From Macrobrachium rosenbergii (taxonomy: Eukaryota; Arthropoda; Malacostraca; Decapoda; Palaemonidae), in the NCBI RefSeq assembly GCF_040412425.1, contig NC_089742.1, positions 73,019,625-73,083,624 of the forward strand: a stretch of 64,000 nt of DNA. The letters are read 5' to 3'. The notes beneath the pieces are model-generated. The model ran no database searches, was not told where the DNA came from, and saw nothing but the letters and a program-made list of their open reading frames with translations. Position 1 is the first letter of the stretch, and each line of letters begins with the position of its first letter. Of this stretch, positions 11,915-23,700 are shown piece after piece. The position numbers and the translations under genes were made by a program.

Positions 11915-14166
11915 TCAAAAGGGGATAGTGTAGCCCTCCTTCAGGAGGGTATATGTTCTTGTTCCAGTATGTGCTCTAGGATGGGAACTCTGAAAGGGAG
12001 TAAGTTGCAGCGGAGAAGAAGATCTGGGAGGAAGAGTCGAAGGATCTTTAGGGCGTCTTGCAGATTGGGAGAGCAGGTCCTGAGTGTTCTTTTTCTGCAG
12101 GTCAGAGGTGATGTCCAGTACTACAGCCTGGGGGAAAAGGTGTGTCTTGTCTAATGGGGAGAAGAGGAGGGCCGATCTCTGCGACGGAGTGACGCCTTTC
12201 AAAGTAAAAGAACACCAAAGCTCTCTTTTCTTAAGCACACCCATGGTGTACAGACTAGCTAACTCATGCGTACTATCGCGAATGCCCCTGTCAATACAGG
12301 AAAGCACTCCTAAGAGATCCAAAGAGATTTCTTGAGCTAACAAGGAGCAATCTCTAAGCTTGTGCGCTAGTGAGCCCAGCGCCCAGTCTAGGAAGCCCAT
12401 CACTTCGAAAACCTTAAAAATATTCTTGAGGTGGTGTGCTAATTCTGAGGCTGAAAACATCATTTTGCCCGAGGAGAAAGCTGGTCTCCTAGCTGAGTTG
12501 ATAAGGCCGGAGAAGTCTCCCTGAGAGGAGGCAGAGACTCCCAGGGAAGGAGTTTCTCCAGTCGCATAAAACCTGTAGCTCGATCTGGACAACTTGGAAG
12601 GCGGGAAACAAAAAACTGCTTTGCCTTGTTCCCTCTTTTCAGAAAACCAACCTTCTACTTCCTTCAGTGCCTTCTTCGCTGAAGGAGAGAGAACCAAATT
12701 CGGTAACCCAGAAGAACCGACTGAGGGGGGGCTTCCATAAAGAAAGTTGAAGCAGGAGAGGAGGGAGTAGCTGGCGAAAAGAAGCTTGGAAAAGTCGCTA
12801 GCAGGAACCTCAAAAATGCAGAGTACACCGATGAAGGAGCATCTTGGTCTTGAACAACCTCTTCCTCAGAAGAAACAGGAGAAAGCGATAAGTCCAGTGT
12901 CGTCTGAGCTGTAGAAGGAGCCTTCTGAAGCAAACTAAGAATATCATCCAGTTTGCTCTCAATTGGGTCAACTGAAGGAGTAACAATATCCGAGACGACA
13001 CTACTAAGAAGTGGTGGAGGAGCGGGTGCCAATGGGTGCTCAGGGGACGCTGTAGAGACGGGAGTCAGAGACGAAACCTGATGGCGAACAGGCGCCAGTG
13101 GGTGCTCATCCGCAAATGGGAGCTTGGGCGCTTCGACGCTAGTTGCTGGCCGCTCTGGTGCTGATTGTAGAAATGAAGGTGCTGGATGCGCAACTCCTGA
13201 TGTAGTTCCTTTATTTGACGAAGAACATATACGCGCCACAAGGCACTTTGGCGCCAATTTACGACTGTCGTCAGAAGAAGCGGAAGAGAATTGTTTCGGG
13301 CTATCTCAGTGACTCCACGAGGGGCGCACTGAATCCTTGCCCTTCCTACAAGGAACAGGAGAAGAAATCTCAAAATCCACTGCACACCTTTTCAGCGGGC
13401 GTGACTTGTCCGCATAGCACAGTGCGTGCATGGGACTAATTTCTTCGGAGCTGGAGGACATACAGTGAGCACTAACACCCTTTGGTTGCAGTCTGGGATT
13501 CATCAACAGACTGAACCGAGGGGGCGACTGCTCGGGGGCAGACCCAACCGACCTCCATTAGGCTACCAGTTTGACTCCTCCCAGGTGCTGGGGAGTATGT
13601 CAGGGACCTTGGCCTAGGAGAATCGGTGGGCCGAACAGCCACCTCCTCCACTACCACTGCACTAGCACTGGGTGCCACGAGGTGCTCTGACTCACTCTTA
13701 TCTATTAACACTTTCACAGATGATGCTAATTTAGCGATTGATTGCACAGTTAACTCGAAGCGAGTGCCAATTTTCAACTCCAGACTGACGATGGTATTGG
13801 GACTGGAAACGTGAGAGCCAGGTAAAGGAGAGGGTTGCACAGGTGGAGGAGATGGAACGGGGTCGGAGGAAATTACAAGTGCAATTGCATCCGACTTAGC
13901 GGATGAATCCTGACTAGCTAAAACTTTACTAGATTCCCTAGCAATAGCTTTCCTCTTCCTATCTCTAGCTAGTTTCTTAAGATGTGAATCTAAAGTCTTC
14001 CACTTCTTTAAATCCCAGTCGCTACACTCCTCACAACGTAAATCCACTGAACATGTTTGTCCCCTACACTGAACACAAACAGTGTGAGAGTCGTAAGATT
14101 CTTTAGTCAGTCTAGTATCGCAGCCTTTGCTAAATACCTAATACTAGAACTACTAGTGTCAGACAT
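11915..14166 (-). pseudogene. DIRS-B gag-like protein, broken in at least three frames
   Basis: The ATG at 14166 gives MSDTSSSSIRYLAKAA. After a frameshift comes a cysteine-rich segment, HTVCVQCRGQTCSVDL then RCEECSDWD, with paired cysteines that could bind zinc. A basic helix (KLARDRKRKAIARE), a serine/proline-rich region and PTDSPRPRSLTYSPAPGR follow. ORF 11915-12697 (260 residues) is the longest conserved piece: ALKEVEGWFSEKREQGKAVF, FKVFEVMGFLDWALG and KKRELWCSF are shared with DIRS-A and DIRS-C. No RNA-binding CCHC knuckle was seen. Confidence 0.72.
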
Positions 14167-14371
14167 CCTGGAAAATTCTAAGACAAGTCCAAAAAACGGG
14201 CAAAAAGTTGTAAACCAATTATCAAAACTCGTCTAACACTATCTTAATTATGCTGAAAGGCTACAAAAATAAATACTTCACCAATCAAAGATAGAGCAAA
14301 CAACCAGCAAAGTATAAATTTCAAAATTCAAGCTGCTGTCAACCACAGTCCTTCAACCATAGCCGGCAGCC

Positions 14372-14486
14372 ACAAATTGAAGCCCTTTGCCATGTTGTAC
14401 CTCTTCTTACTCCTGAAAGTGGGCAGGGCATGTTGCCATAGCCAAAACAAACTAGCGTGACCCGCAATTTCAAAATTTTAAGCTGC
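14372..14486. repeat. DIRS-B right (5') inverted terminal repeat
   Basis: Reverse complement of 8764-8877, including ccaaaacaaactagcgtg and attttaagctgc. The match stops at 14486, and the outer AT-rich part found at the left end is absent, so this terminus is truncated. Confidence 0.85.
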
Positions 14487-14488
14487 AT

Positions 14489-15803
14489 TGCTTTCAGCCT
14501 TTCAATTGTCATCCATTCATTCTGACTTCTCCCCACCTACCTGTCTACCCACTTTAATGTTACCTCGCTTCACTTTTCACCTCTCATTTAAGAAGAAATT
14601 CTTTGGGAAAGCCCTATGAATGTCTCAAAATGTGACGAAGTGGTCTTTTATAACTATTTTAAAATACATAGATCTGAAATGCTGGGAGTTTCTGTGATAA
14701 AATTTCTGGATGCACTAGCGTCCCTTCATATGACTACACTTTTTTTGCCCAAACCACTAACTTGACATCTGATCATCACAGTACACTTCCCACACCTGAA
14801 CACAACCTTTGTCTCCCACACCCACACAACTATCTTTAGTCCCATACCAACACACTATATTTCCCACACCCACATCCCACATTTCTTAAGCCCACAATGC
14901 CGCCTCCTCCCTGCCATTGCACTGCTCTTCTATATCCTACACCTGCCACTCAAAAGAGGCCCCTTCTCCCTTTTAACTGCACATGAAGAGCTTGTTTCCA
15001 GCTCACTTTGTCAATGGAAACAAATAATTAGACTTAATGTCGATCCTAATCTCTATCTAGTACCCTAAATTTTGCAGCAGGTGACCATGATCCAGAAATT
15101 GGTCAATTAATCAAATCGAATGGCTTCAATATTTTAACCTATCCACTTGTACAGCCATTAATTGTAATTTACCACATGCATGCACACAAATTTCACCGAA
15201 TGCCATTTCTCACCATGGAAGTAAGTGGGCTATTGAGGAAGTGGCAAAATATCATACTCAAATAATGCATAATTTTTCTTTCTTATTTTTGCAAATACAC
15301 TGTGTAAGAAGCCTTCAATGTGCGCCTCAGATGGTAAAATTTTTGATGCAGAGATGAAAACTGTGCAAAAATTTTAGCCTCTGGAACCATGACTATATAT
15401 CAATTTTATGACTGACGAAGTGCTGAGCAGTTAAAAATTCCACAATAATTATGTATATGATACACTAGGGCTGAGTATGCTGCTCTTTTCTTGTACCAAG
15501 TTCCAAAATTTTACCTTTCCTTTTAAGCTTACAAATCTATATGAAATGGATCATTAACAAAGCTACATAACTTTTTAAATTATGGAAACTGAACTATAAT
15601 TTTCCAATAAACAAAAATAGTAAACATAATAGTTCAATAAATGTACAACTTGTAATTGTGACACCTTCAAATAGCCTAACCCTCACATGTAATAAGGACC
15701 ACTTTTAAAAGAGACGATGAAAGCAGACTCATATCTCAGTGTCCTGAACTCTGTCAGCAATAATAGTTCTACCAGAGCAAACTATAAAAATAATAGCTAT
15801 TAC
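14489..15803. other. kel intron, no gene seen
   Basis: This is ordinary AT-rich sequence with a C-rich stretch around 14770-14900 (repeated cccacac). No ORF or terminal repeat was recognised. Confidence 0.5.
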
Positions 15804-15900
15804 CTTTTCTTCGGATGGAGTAGTTAGCCTATCACTAGATATGAGCTTTATGACTTGCTGAGAAGTTAATGATAGGAACTCTTCACATTCAACCACTTCC
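15804..15900 (-). CDS. kel: kel exon: BACK domain middle
   Basis: The exon is 97 nt. It completes the split threonine and reads EVVECEEFLSLTSQQVIKLI, then SSDRLTTPSEEK, which is the BACK signature FLxLxxxQxxxLISSDxLxxxSEEKV. The acceptor TTTTATAG is at 15901-15908 and the donor GTAATA starts at 15803. The intron before it is about 9.3 kb and holds a LINE, a piggyBac-like element and a decayed unnamed gene. The intron after it is about 9.0 kb and holds DIRS-B and smaller elements. Confidence 0.93.
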
Positions 15901-16083
15901 CTATAAAAGAAAATACAAATGAGGTAATAAAAACTACAATGATAAATTATGTAACAAGAAAATAAATACAATAATGAAGATTTTTATAATATAAACTATT
16001 TGGATAGCTATGTGTTGTTAAAAGTTAGCTTACACCTTTGCGTCATTAGGTGCAATTAGCATTCAAATTAAATAAAAGAATGA

Positions 16084-16309
16084 CAGGCAGTCCCAGGTTA
16101 TTGGTGATCTGGCTTTATGGCACTTGTCTAATGACGAAAACCGGCAATTTTCAGCACCGAAAATCGTTGATTTCCACTTATCAGTGCCAATAATTGGATA
16201 ATGGTGTCAATAACCAAAAATAGGCAATTTTCGGTGCCGATAACCGCAGATTTTCGGTTATTGTCACGTCGTCAGAATGGAGCCCCCGCCGATAACCGGG
16301 GACTGCCTG
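16084..16309. mobile_element. 226-bp MITE, relative of the 8382 copy
   Basis: The ends are caggcagtcccaggtta and taaccggggactgcctg (reverse complement of the left end). TA follows the right end at 16310-16311, while the left flank is ga. The interior again carries several ccgaaaatc-like motifs. It cuts off the 3' end of the decayed gene at 16313-18510. Confidence 0.82.
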
Positions 16310-16312
16310 TAC

Positions 16313-18510
16313 TTGGATGACCCAGATGGACTCTCTATAATCACCTATTTCCCACCAGGTTGTTGTGTTAGAATATTTATATTCTTGTCAGAATTCATCC
16401 TGTTCACCAATTGTAACTCGTGGATCTCAGTCCTAATCACAATGCCATTATCTTCTGAGTAGAGGTAGTATTCATGCTCCACCCCAAAGTACCGCTGATA
16501 CCCTTTTAGAGTAGATGCATATTCACGAGAAGTCCATTCATCCCTCAACATTAAAAACTCCATTTTAAATTTTGTTGAGTGCAAAGCAGTGTTCAGATCT
16601 TGTAGTCATTTCTGTGAAGGGCTTGTGATCATGTGTGAAATCTCAGACTGTCCACAAAATCATGCTCACTATCTTTAATGGTGGAGCAATCAGACTGAGT
16701 GTCACACACCAGACATAATTTACAATCTTTGTATTGCCACATGCTTGCTGGAGGATGGTCATTGCCATAGCTTGAAAAGTGGCGGGTAAATTCAAAGCAT
16801 GAAGGAAGAACATATGATCAATGACGTACACATCAGCCTTGTCAGCTGTGTCATTTCCTGTTCCATTCTTTGTAACTGGTCCATTAATGTACTAGTGCAG
16901 TTCTTGTTTATGTTATCAGTGATGTGGCACAATGATAATGGGACTGGAGTGAGTTGATAAGACAGCACATAAGCAATGCCAACCTTTTGTGCTACTGCTA
17001 GCTACAGTAGCCTTCCAACTATATCTCTGGTGTATTTTGCCTCACAGACCTGTTTGTCTTTTGTAGTGAACTTTAAGTGCCTCTTGGGTAAAATTTTTCA
17101 TTTTCCTGCAATTTATTGCCCTTTCAAATCATTCAGAATAATCTTTGCTGTCATTTATAAACTCCTGATGTCATGAAGAACCCCTGACTTTCCCAGTGTT
17201 GAGGCAATATTGAGAATCATCATGAATTGTAAATGGGTTTAGTGTGTTCTCTAGCTTACTAATAATCTTTTTGAGATCACTATCGTCTCTTTCTATCCTG
17301 GAGGGTTAAGTTCTCAGACTGAATCATCCTTGAGTGTAATACGTGCCATTTCCAACAGACAGCTTACAATTACCCCTCTAAAATTCTAAATGATCTTGTC
17401 ACTGTCATCTCTTCCTAGCTCTAACATTTTGTGTGAAGGAAGCAATTCTCCCATGTCTAGGCGCAGCATCTCAATTAATTGTTTGTTCTAGTTATGTCAA
17501 CTGCACTATGGGAAAATATGTGATTAGTTCTGTGCACGGAGAGAGCTCCTCTTTCAAAGTTTTTTGAATCTGAGGAAGTGTTGTATCCACATTCAGCAAA
17601 TTCAGGAAGTAGGGTGACATCCAACAAGCATAATTTGGTCTGTTTTGCAAAGACCAAAGACACATCAACCACAAAACATAAAGTCCAACATCATTTGTCC
17701 TGCAAACCCTGTCAAATAGCAGGTAGATGTGAACAAGATCAATTTAGAGCAACCAGAATCTGGTCAGAGAATAAATCAGAATGCCCAAGCAGATCACCTA
17801 TAGCTGAAGGCTTCAATAGTTGAGAAAGAGAACTAAGAGAAGACACTTTAGCAAATGAATTTAGTAATGCAATGCATTCATCCGCTAGAGAGCCCCACAT
17901 TTCAATGAATTGTCTGAAATGAAGAATTTGCAAGGCCAATGCAGAGAGGATGTATGCACTTAGAGCGATTGTAGTGCTTTCCACCAATGAAACCAGTGAC
18001 TGAACCATGAGCTAGGACATAGCTGAGCATAGAATCCCTGGATTTTTGAGTTGCTACCACCTGTTCTGTTGTTAATGGTGCCATTATTTCTCTGGTATGA
18101 TCAGTTAGCATGTCTTGAAAGCAGATGACAACAGAATCATAGATAGTTTCTGTTCCAAATAAAGTCTCTGTCATTTCATCATAATCATCCCAGGCAAGAC
18201 TAGCTGCCAAACCTGCTTGAGGTAACAGCATGTCTGGTAACAGCTGACCATCTTCTGTGATCTTAGAGGCCACCTCAGTTTCCATAGACTCAGCAATATG
18301 GTAGCTCACTGAATGGGCTATCCAGTTCAGGACCTCAACCACTCTCTGACTTCCTGTTAGGCTTTTCATACCTACCCCTAAACACAAATGTTTTGAAGGT
18401 TTAACTATCCCTCTCCTTGTTAAAAATATGACGTCCTGTGACAAGGACTCAACTCGCTGTTTCACGTCGGGTATATTTGTTTCACTCTGCTGCCAAGAGA
18501 GAAGTGTGAT
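16313..18510 (-). pseudogene. Decayed gene of an unnamed invertebrate protein family
   Basis: Four fragments follow one another on the minus strand. ORF 17902-18465 (187 residues) has HLCLGVGMKSLTGSQ, SVSYHIAESMETE, LAASLAWDDYDEMTETLFG and GGKHYNRSKCIHPL. After a frameshift, 17739-18008 continues ALALQILHFRQFIEMWGSLA. ORF 16643-16831 gives YVIDHMFFLHALNLPATFQ. ORF 16345-16584 gives EWTSREYASTLKGYQRYFG. From memory this order recurs in large hypothetical proteins of cnidarians and arthropods with no assigned function, whose C-terminus may be PIN/FEN-like. That recollection was not checked. Frameshifts, stops at 17475-17680 and the MITE at 16084 show it is broken. It is probably mobile or recently multiplied, not a host housekeeping gene. 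Confidence 0.5.
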
Positions 18511-18863
18511 AAAAAAAGGACTGAAGGAAATGTTAGCAATTCAAATGCATTCTTAAATGCCTCAAGAACATATGAATGTAGAATTATTGCAGCCTTCATT
18601 ATGATGTATTCTTCTGTAATGCCTCATCTGGATGCCAATGACAAGGCCGTCCCTTTGTTACTTGCACTAGAGTAAACAACTAGACCGTTCGTTCTTACTG
18701 TAGAAGTCCAAATTAACTTTGTCACCAAAATGGTTCTTTATTTTTTTACCTATATGTTGCTTACTTTACGAGGCACAAGATCAACTTTGGATTCTCTTTC
18801 AGGGAACCTACAGTAATGTCTGTGTAATGATACAAGGTACTCTGGTCGGTGATTATCTATTAA
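18511..18863. other. Flank of the decayed gene, no feature seen
   Basis: The minus strand may extend the upstream fragment by about 10 codons (WQQSETNIPDV before 18465). Nothing else is recognised before the TTAA-flanked element. Confidence 0.35.
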
Positions 18864-20697
18864 CCCTTTAACGCCGAAGTCCTATTTACAAAAACGTCTC
18901 CCGTATGCCGGCGGCGTTCGGTGAGTTAGCGCCGAAGCGGAAAAAAAGTTTTTTTTAAAAAATCACAGCACGCTTAGTTTTTAAGATTAAGAGTTCATTT
19001 TTGGCTCATTTTTTTGTCATTGCCTGAAGTTTAGTATGCAACAATCAGAAATGAAAAAAAATATCATTATCATATATAAATATTGGAATATATGACAGCG
19101 AAAAAAAAACTCGTATATAATTGTATACAAATCGCGCTGTAAGCAAAACGGTTAAAGCTCATGACTTAATTTTGTTTAGTTGTATTGTACACTAAATTGC
19201 GATGATTTTGGTATATAACAAATTTTAAAACGATCAAAGCAACACAGAGAAAATATTATCACAAAATGATGCATGAATTCGTAACGCGCGGACGTAAAAA
19301 TGTTTTTTTTTCAAAAATTCACCATAAATTGAAATATTGTGCTAGAGACTTCCCGTTTGTTGAAAAATGAAGCTAATTGATTGAATATTACTAGACTGTA
19401 AGTGTTTTAGCTTACAATTGCAGTTTTTGACCATTTCGGTCGAGTTAAAGTTGACCGAAAGTCGAATTTTTTCTATTTATCGTGATTTATATGAAAATAT
19501 TTCAAAACTGATAAAAGCTACAACCATGAGTTATTTTTTGTTGTATTGTAAATGAAATTGCGCACATTTTAATATATAAAACTTTATGTATTGACTAATA
19601 TAAAACGGTGCAAATATTACGACAACGAGACGAAAGAATTTCTGAGATGTTCGGCCGAGTTACCGCGCAAACGTAAGGAAAATGTTTTTTTTTAAAAATT
19701 CACCATAAATTGAAATATTGTGCTAGAGACTTCCAATTTATTGCAAAATGAAGGTAAACGATTGAATATTACTAGAATGTAAGAGTTTTAGCTTACAATT
19801 GCGTTTTTTTACCATTTTGGTCGAGTTAAAGTTGACTGAAGGTTGAAATTTTGGCAGTAAACATGATTTATGTGAAAATATTTCAAAACTGATAAAAGCT
19901 ACAACCATGAGCTAATTTCTGTTGTATTCTACATGAAATTGCACACATTTTCATATATAAAAGTTATGTAACGACTAACGTAAAATGATGCAAACATTAC
20001 GACAACATGACGAAAGAATTTCTGAGATGTTCGGCCGAGTTACAGCATGAGACGTAAGGAAAAAATTTTTTTTCAGAAATTCACCATAAATCGAAATATT
20101 GTGCTAGAGACTTCCAGTTTGTTGCAAAATGAAGGTACATGATTGAATATTACTAGAATGTAAGAGTTTTAGCTTATAATTGCGTTTTTTTACCATTTCG
20201 GTTGAGTTAAAGTTGACCGAAGGTTGAAATTTTGGCAGTTATCGTGATTTATATGAAAATATTTCAAAACTGATAAAAGCTACAACCATGAGTTATTTTC
20301 TGTTATATTGTACATGAAATTGCGCACATTTCCATGTATAAAACTTTATGTAACGACTAATATAGAACAGTGCAAAAATGACGACAAAATGACGAAAGAA
20401 TTTCTGAAATTTTCGGCCGAGTTACCATGCGGGCGTAAGAAAAAAGTTTTTTTCAAAAATTCACCATAAATCGAAATATTGTGCTAGGAACTTCCAATTT
20501 GTTGCAAAATGAAGGTACATGATTGAATATTACTAGAATGTAAGAGTTTTAGCTTACAATTGCGTTTTTCGACCATTTCGGTCGAGTCAAAGTTGACCGA
20601 AGGTTGAAATTTTTTGTAGTCGACGTTTGCTATGTCCACTCGACATTCAAAAGACAATTTTAGTCGACGTTTGCTACGTCCAACAGGCGTTTAAGGG
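18864..20697. mobile_element. piggyBac-like non-autonomous element, copy 1, TTAA duplication
   Basis: The element starts ccctttaacgcc and ends ggcgtttaaaggg-type sequence (actual ggcgtttaaggg), so the ends are inverted repeats of about 12 bp. Exact TTAA sits on both sides (18860-18863 and 20698-20701). TTAA duplication and a CCC start are the hallmarks of the piggyBac superfamily. The 1.8-kb interior has no transposase ORF. It holds a unique first part (cttagtttttaagatt) followed by about three and a half tandem units of about 381 bp. A second copy is at 34306-36086. Confidence 0.82.
19316..20640. repeat. ~381-bp tandem repeat inside the piggyBac-like element
   Basis: The landmark attcaccataaat recurs at about 19316, 19697, 20078 and 20459. 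Each unit also has atattgtgctagagacttcc, ttttagcttacaattgc, ttcggtcgagttaaagttg and aaaactgataaaagctacaa in the same order. Units differ by scattered substitutions. No ORF is kept across units. Confidence 0.9.
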
Positions 20698-20701
20698 TTA
20701 A

Positions 20702-21439
20702 AGGTGACTCAGCCTACATGAATAGTAGGTGTTTTAAAGCATTACAGTTTACATTATGAAGTTCAGACATTACAGTACTTGCCCTGTCTAGTATATCCTG
20801 ATGCTTGTTCATGTACTGGCATTTGCAGATACTGTGTTACTTCACTTCTTTTTAGAATGAAATTCAATACTTTCAATTTTTGCTAACATAAGACTGTCAT
20901 TGCATTGACTACACGGCCAGCTTCATTAATGTCTTTTCTACCAAGTCATACAACCAGTAAGAGACTGTTTCATTCTTCCAACCTTTTTGCCAGAGTTATT
21001 GTAAAAGATGGAGATTTTTGGAGAACACCAGATGATGATACCTTCCACCTGGTGTGATTGACGTCTCTGAAACACATTCTTCACTGCTGGTGCTTGGAGG
21101 TCTATCTGACTCCAGGGGCACAGCTGTAAATCCACTGTAGCAAGTGTTGTGACATCCCTCTGTCTCAGATGGGGTTCCTAGTAATGACTTGCAATTTGTC
21201 AAATACTATATTTTGATGACTTATGAATGATTTGATGCCTAGCAGCTGCTTCTTTCACTTTCCCCCATTTCACTTCAGTAAATGGCACATGTCTTTGCCA
21301 AAACAATTAGTGCCTAGAAGATGGATAATGCATTGCAACTGGGCTATGTTTTTCAGATCACCTTGCATGATGACCTGGAAAAAATGTACATATTCATTGT
21401 ACAGATCTTAATAATTATTCAAACATAATAATAATAAGA
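20702..21439. other. kel intron, no confident feature
   Basis: Two overlapping minus-strand ORFs (20938-21135 and 20996-21202) lie in different frames and show no recognisable motif. They could be a worn transposon piece, but I cannot support a call. Confidence 0.35.
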
Positions 21440-22937
21440 ATAATATTATATGGTAAGAGCATCAAGGAAATAGATATCCAAATCCAGACTGTGAGGATTG
21501 TATCTGGGGACATCAGGATGGAGTTTGGAATACAAAAATGTGCCTTGGTTAACATACAAAAAGGCAAGGTGACAAGGACTGAGGGGATAAAGCTACCAGA
21601 CGGGAAAAGTATCAAACACATAGATGTGACAGGATACAAATACCTGGGGATCATGGAATGAGAGGATATAAAACACCAAGAGGTGAAAGATACAATCAGG
21701 AAAGAATATATGTACATAGATTTCAGGCAATACTCAAGTCAAAACTCAATGCTGGAAACATGACAAAAGCCATAAACACATCGGCAGTACCAGTAATCAG
21801 ATACAGCACAGGAGTAGTGGACTGGATGAAGGCTGAACTCCACAGCATAGACCAGAAAACTAGGAAACACATGACAATACACAAAGCACTGCACCCAAGA
21901 GAAAATAGGGATAGACTATACCTAACTTGAAAGGAAGGAGGGAGAGGTCTACTAAGCATAGAAGACTGCATCAACATCCAGAGCAGAGCACTGGGGCAAT
22001 ATCTGAAAACCAGAGAAGATGAGTGGCTAAGGAATGCATGGGAAGAAGGACTGATAAAAGAAGATGAAGACCCAGAAATATACAGGAACAGGAGAATGAA
22101 AAACAGAACAGAGGAATGGCACAGCAAACCAATGCCTGGACAGTACATGAGACAGACTAAAAGAACTGGCCAGCAATGAAACATGGCAAAGGCTACAGAG
22201 GGGAGAACTCAAGAAGGAAACAGAATGCTAACAGTGGCACAAGATAAGGCCCAAAGAACCAGATATGTCCAAAGAACAACAGATCGAAATAACATCACAC
22301 CCATATGAGTGAAGTGCAATATGAAAGGCGAGACCATAAACCACATAGCTAGCGAATGTCCGGCACTTGCACAAAGCCGGCACAAAAACAGTCATGATTC
22401 AGTAGCAAAAGCCCTCCACTGGAGCCCATGCAAGAAACACCAGCTAGCTTGCAGTAAAAGTGGTACAAACACCAACCTGAGGGAGTGAGAGAAAACGATC
22501 AGGCAAAGATCCTCTGGGACTATGGTATCAGAACAGATAGGGCATTTCGTGCCCATAAACCAGACTTGACGCTGATTGACAAAATCAAGATAAAAGTATC
22601 GCTCGTTGATGTCGCAATACCATGGGACACCAGAGTAGATGAAAAAGAAAGACCTGAAAATAGAAATAAGGATATGGGATATGCCAGTGGTAATTGTACC
22701 CATAATCACAGGAACACTAGGCACGATCCCAAGATCCCTCAAAAGGAACCTGGAAAAGCTGGATGCCGAGGTAGCTCCAGGACTCATGTAGAAGAGTGTA
22801 CTATCAGAAACATTGCACATAGTGAGAAAAGTGATGGACTCCTCAGGAGGCAGGATGCAATCTGGAACCTCACACTATAAATACTGCCCAGTCAAATAGG
22901 ATTACTGAGATAGAAAAAAAAAAATAATAATAACAGG
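21440..22937 (+). mobile_element. 3' half of a LINE with restriction-like endonuclease (R2-like type)
   Basis: The plus strand keeps the end of a reverse transcriptase (DIRMEFGIQKCALVN, then TGYKYLGIME), a conserved C-terminal region (AINTSAVPVIRYSTGVVDWM, KTRKHMTIHKALHPRE), a zinc-finger remnant (CNMKGETINHIASEC at about 22319-22370) and a PD-x-D endonuclease-like segment in ORF 22485-22880. The element ends in an A-rich/TAA tail at about 22908-22937. The 5' part of RT is missing, as is usual for 5'-truncated LINEs. Frames shift at 21657, 21930 and 22485. Assignment to the R2/NeSL-like group rests on the endonuclease and my memory of related proteins. Confidence 0.7.
22485..22880 (+). pseudogene. 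LINE C-terminal restriction-like endonuclease fragment
   Basis: In this 131-residue ORF, AKILWDYGIRTDR (residues 7-19) precedes KPDLTLID (residues 25-32) and VSLVDVAIP (38-46). That is the K/R-PD...D spacing of the PD-(D/E)XK-type nuclease of site-specific non-LTR retrotransposons, which nicks the target to prime reverse transcription. The remainder continues in another frame (ITGTLGTIPRSLKRNLEKLD). The piece may keep its active residues but has no intact upstream RT. Confidence 0.6.
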
Positions 22938-23154
22938 CACTCTCAAAGCAGTATTAAAATCTTTATTACAGACTTTGAATGCTTGCTCTTGGCCAAAAAT
23001 TTCACCTGGATTACCTAACAAAAAATAAAAAATAAACTTGGCATTCTGTACAAAACGTGCATTTATTATCTCCAATATATTTCAAAGCACCGATTTCTTA
23101 TGAGCTGAATCTTCAATGGTCTATCATTCTCAAATTTTATCATATTTTCTTTGT

Positions 23155-23484
23155 TTACTCAACACCTCTGGTGCCTGACAGATCTGCTTCCTCTGTCATT
23201 TCCTCTGATCCATGATCATTTCTGATAAAACCTGAGGTCATAAAATGATCTAAGGTAGGTTTGTCTTTAACTATGATATAAAAAACATCACCATATTCGC
23301 TACTAACACTATCATAACTATCTGATAGTTCAAGTCTACTACTATCATTGTCATTTCCAAATAAAAGCCCCTGTACTAATTCATCATCGAGAGAAACCTC
23401 ACCCTTCCAAAGCGTTTTGATGGTTACTGAAGGTCTAGCCCTTGTCCTGAGATTATCCTGTAAGTTAAAATAAAATGTTGCCAT
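23155..23484 (-). CDS. Hypothetical acidic ORF, 109 aa
   Basis: This intact ORF starts MATFYFNLQDNLRTRARPSV. It has a Ser/Asp-rich centre (NDNDSSRLELSDSYDSVSSE) and a C-terminal EEMTEEADLSGTRG. No domain is recognised and no promoter or splice context supports it. Acidic Ser/Asp regions of this kind occur at the N-terminus of piggyBac transposases, but no transposase follows. It may be a chance ORF or a worn exon. Confidence 0.2.
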   Translation of the reverse strand: MATFYFNLQDNLRTRARPSVTIKTLWKGEVSLDDELVQGLLFGNDNDSSRLELSDSYDSVSSEYGDVFYIIVKDKPTLDHFMTSGFIRNDHGSEEMTEEADLSGTRGVE

Positions 23485-23621
23485 TTGTCACTGGAATATC
23501 AACAAAAGCTCCTATATATGACAAGAGAAACACGTTATATATTTCGAGCTGCCTAACTAGCACAAAATGATGACTGCGGAGACCAGTCCCATGTCATGGA
23601 CAAGACCTTTCGATGACTGAG

Positions 23622-23700
23622 ATCAGTCCAGTGCAGCGAAAGGGTTAAAAGTAATCTGGCATCAGTCCAGTGCAGCGAAAGGGTTAAAAGTAATCTGGCA
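23622..23700. repeat. 39-bp unit tandem duplication
   Basis: Two adjacent copies of about 39 bp, each containing atcagtccagtgcagcgaaa followed by gggttaaaagtaatctggc. Confidence 0.9.

Larger units (their letters stand above)
8690..14488 (-). mobile_element. DIRS-B: DIRS1-like retrotransposon with inverted terminal repeats
   Basis: On the minus strand the order is 5' terminal repeat (14372-14486), gag, RT, RNase H, connection domain, tyrosine recombinase and 3' terminal repeat (8764-8877). The two repeats are inverted copies of about 115 bp with a handful of mismatches, as in DIRS1 elements. The left terminus (8690-8750) partly recurs at 8965-9012 (ttacccagtaattacat), which fits the internal complementary region expected beside the 3' repeat. 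No target duplication was found, as expected for recombinase-mediated insertion. It lies within the kel intron between exons 15804 and 6633, in the same orientation as kel. Confidence 0.88.

Noticed and set aside
15729..15971. 80-residue ORF taken as a gene
   Set aside because: Only residues encoded by 15804-15900 are real coding sequence (kel exon). The ends run through intron on both sides.
18864..20697. Possible protein-coding tandem repeat
   Set aside because: The unit of about 381 bp contains stops in all frames and indels that are not multiples of three.
22392..22820. Minus-strand ORFs of 142 and 153 residues (21723-22184, 22392-22820)
   Set aside because: They are antisense to the LINE, whose RT and endonuclease motifs are on the plus strand.
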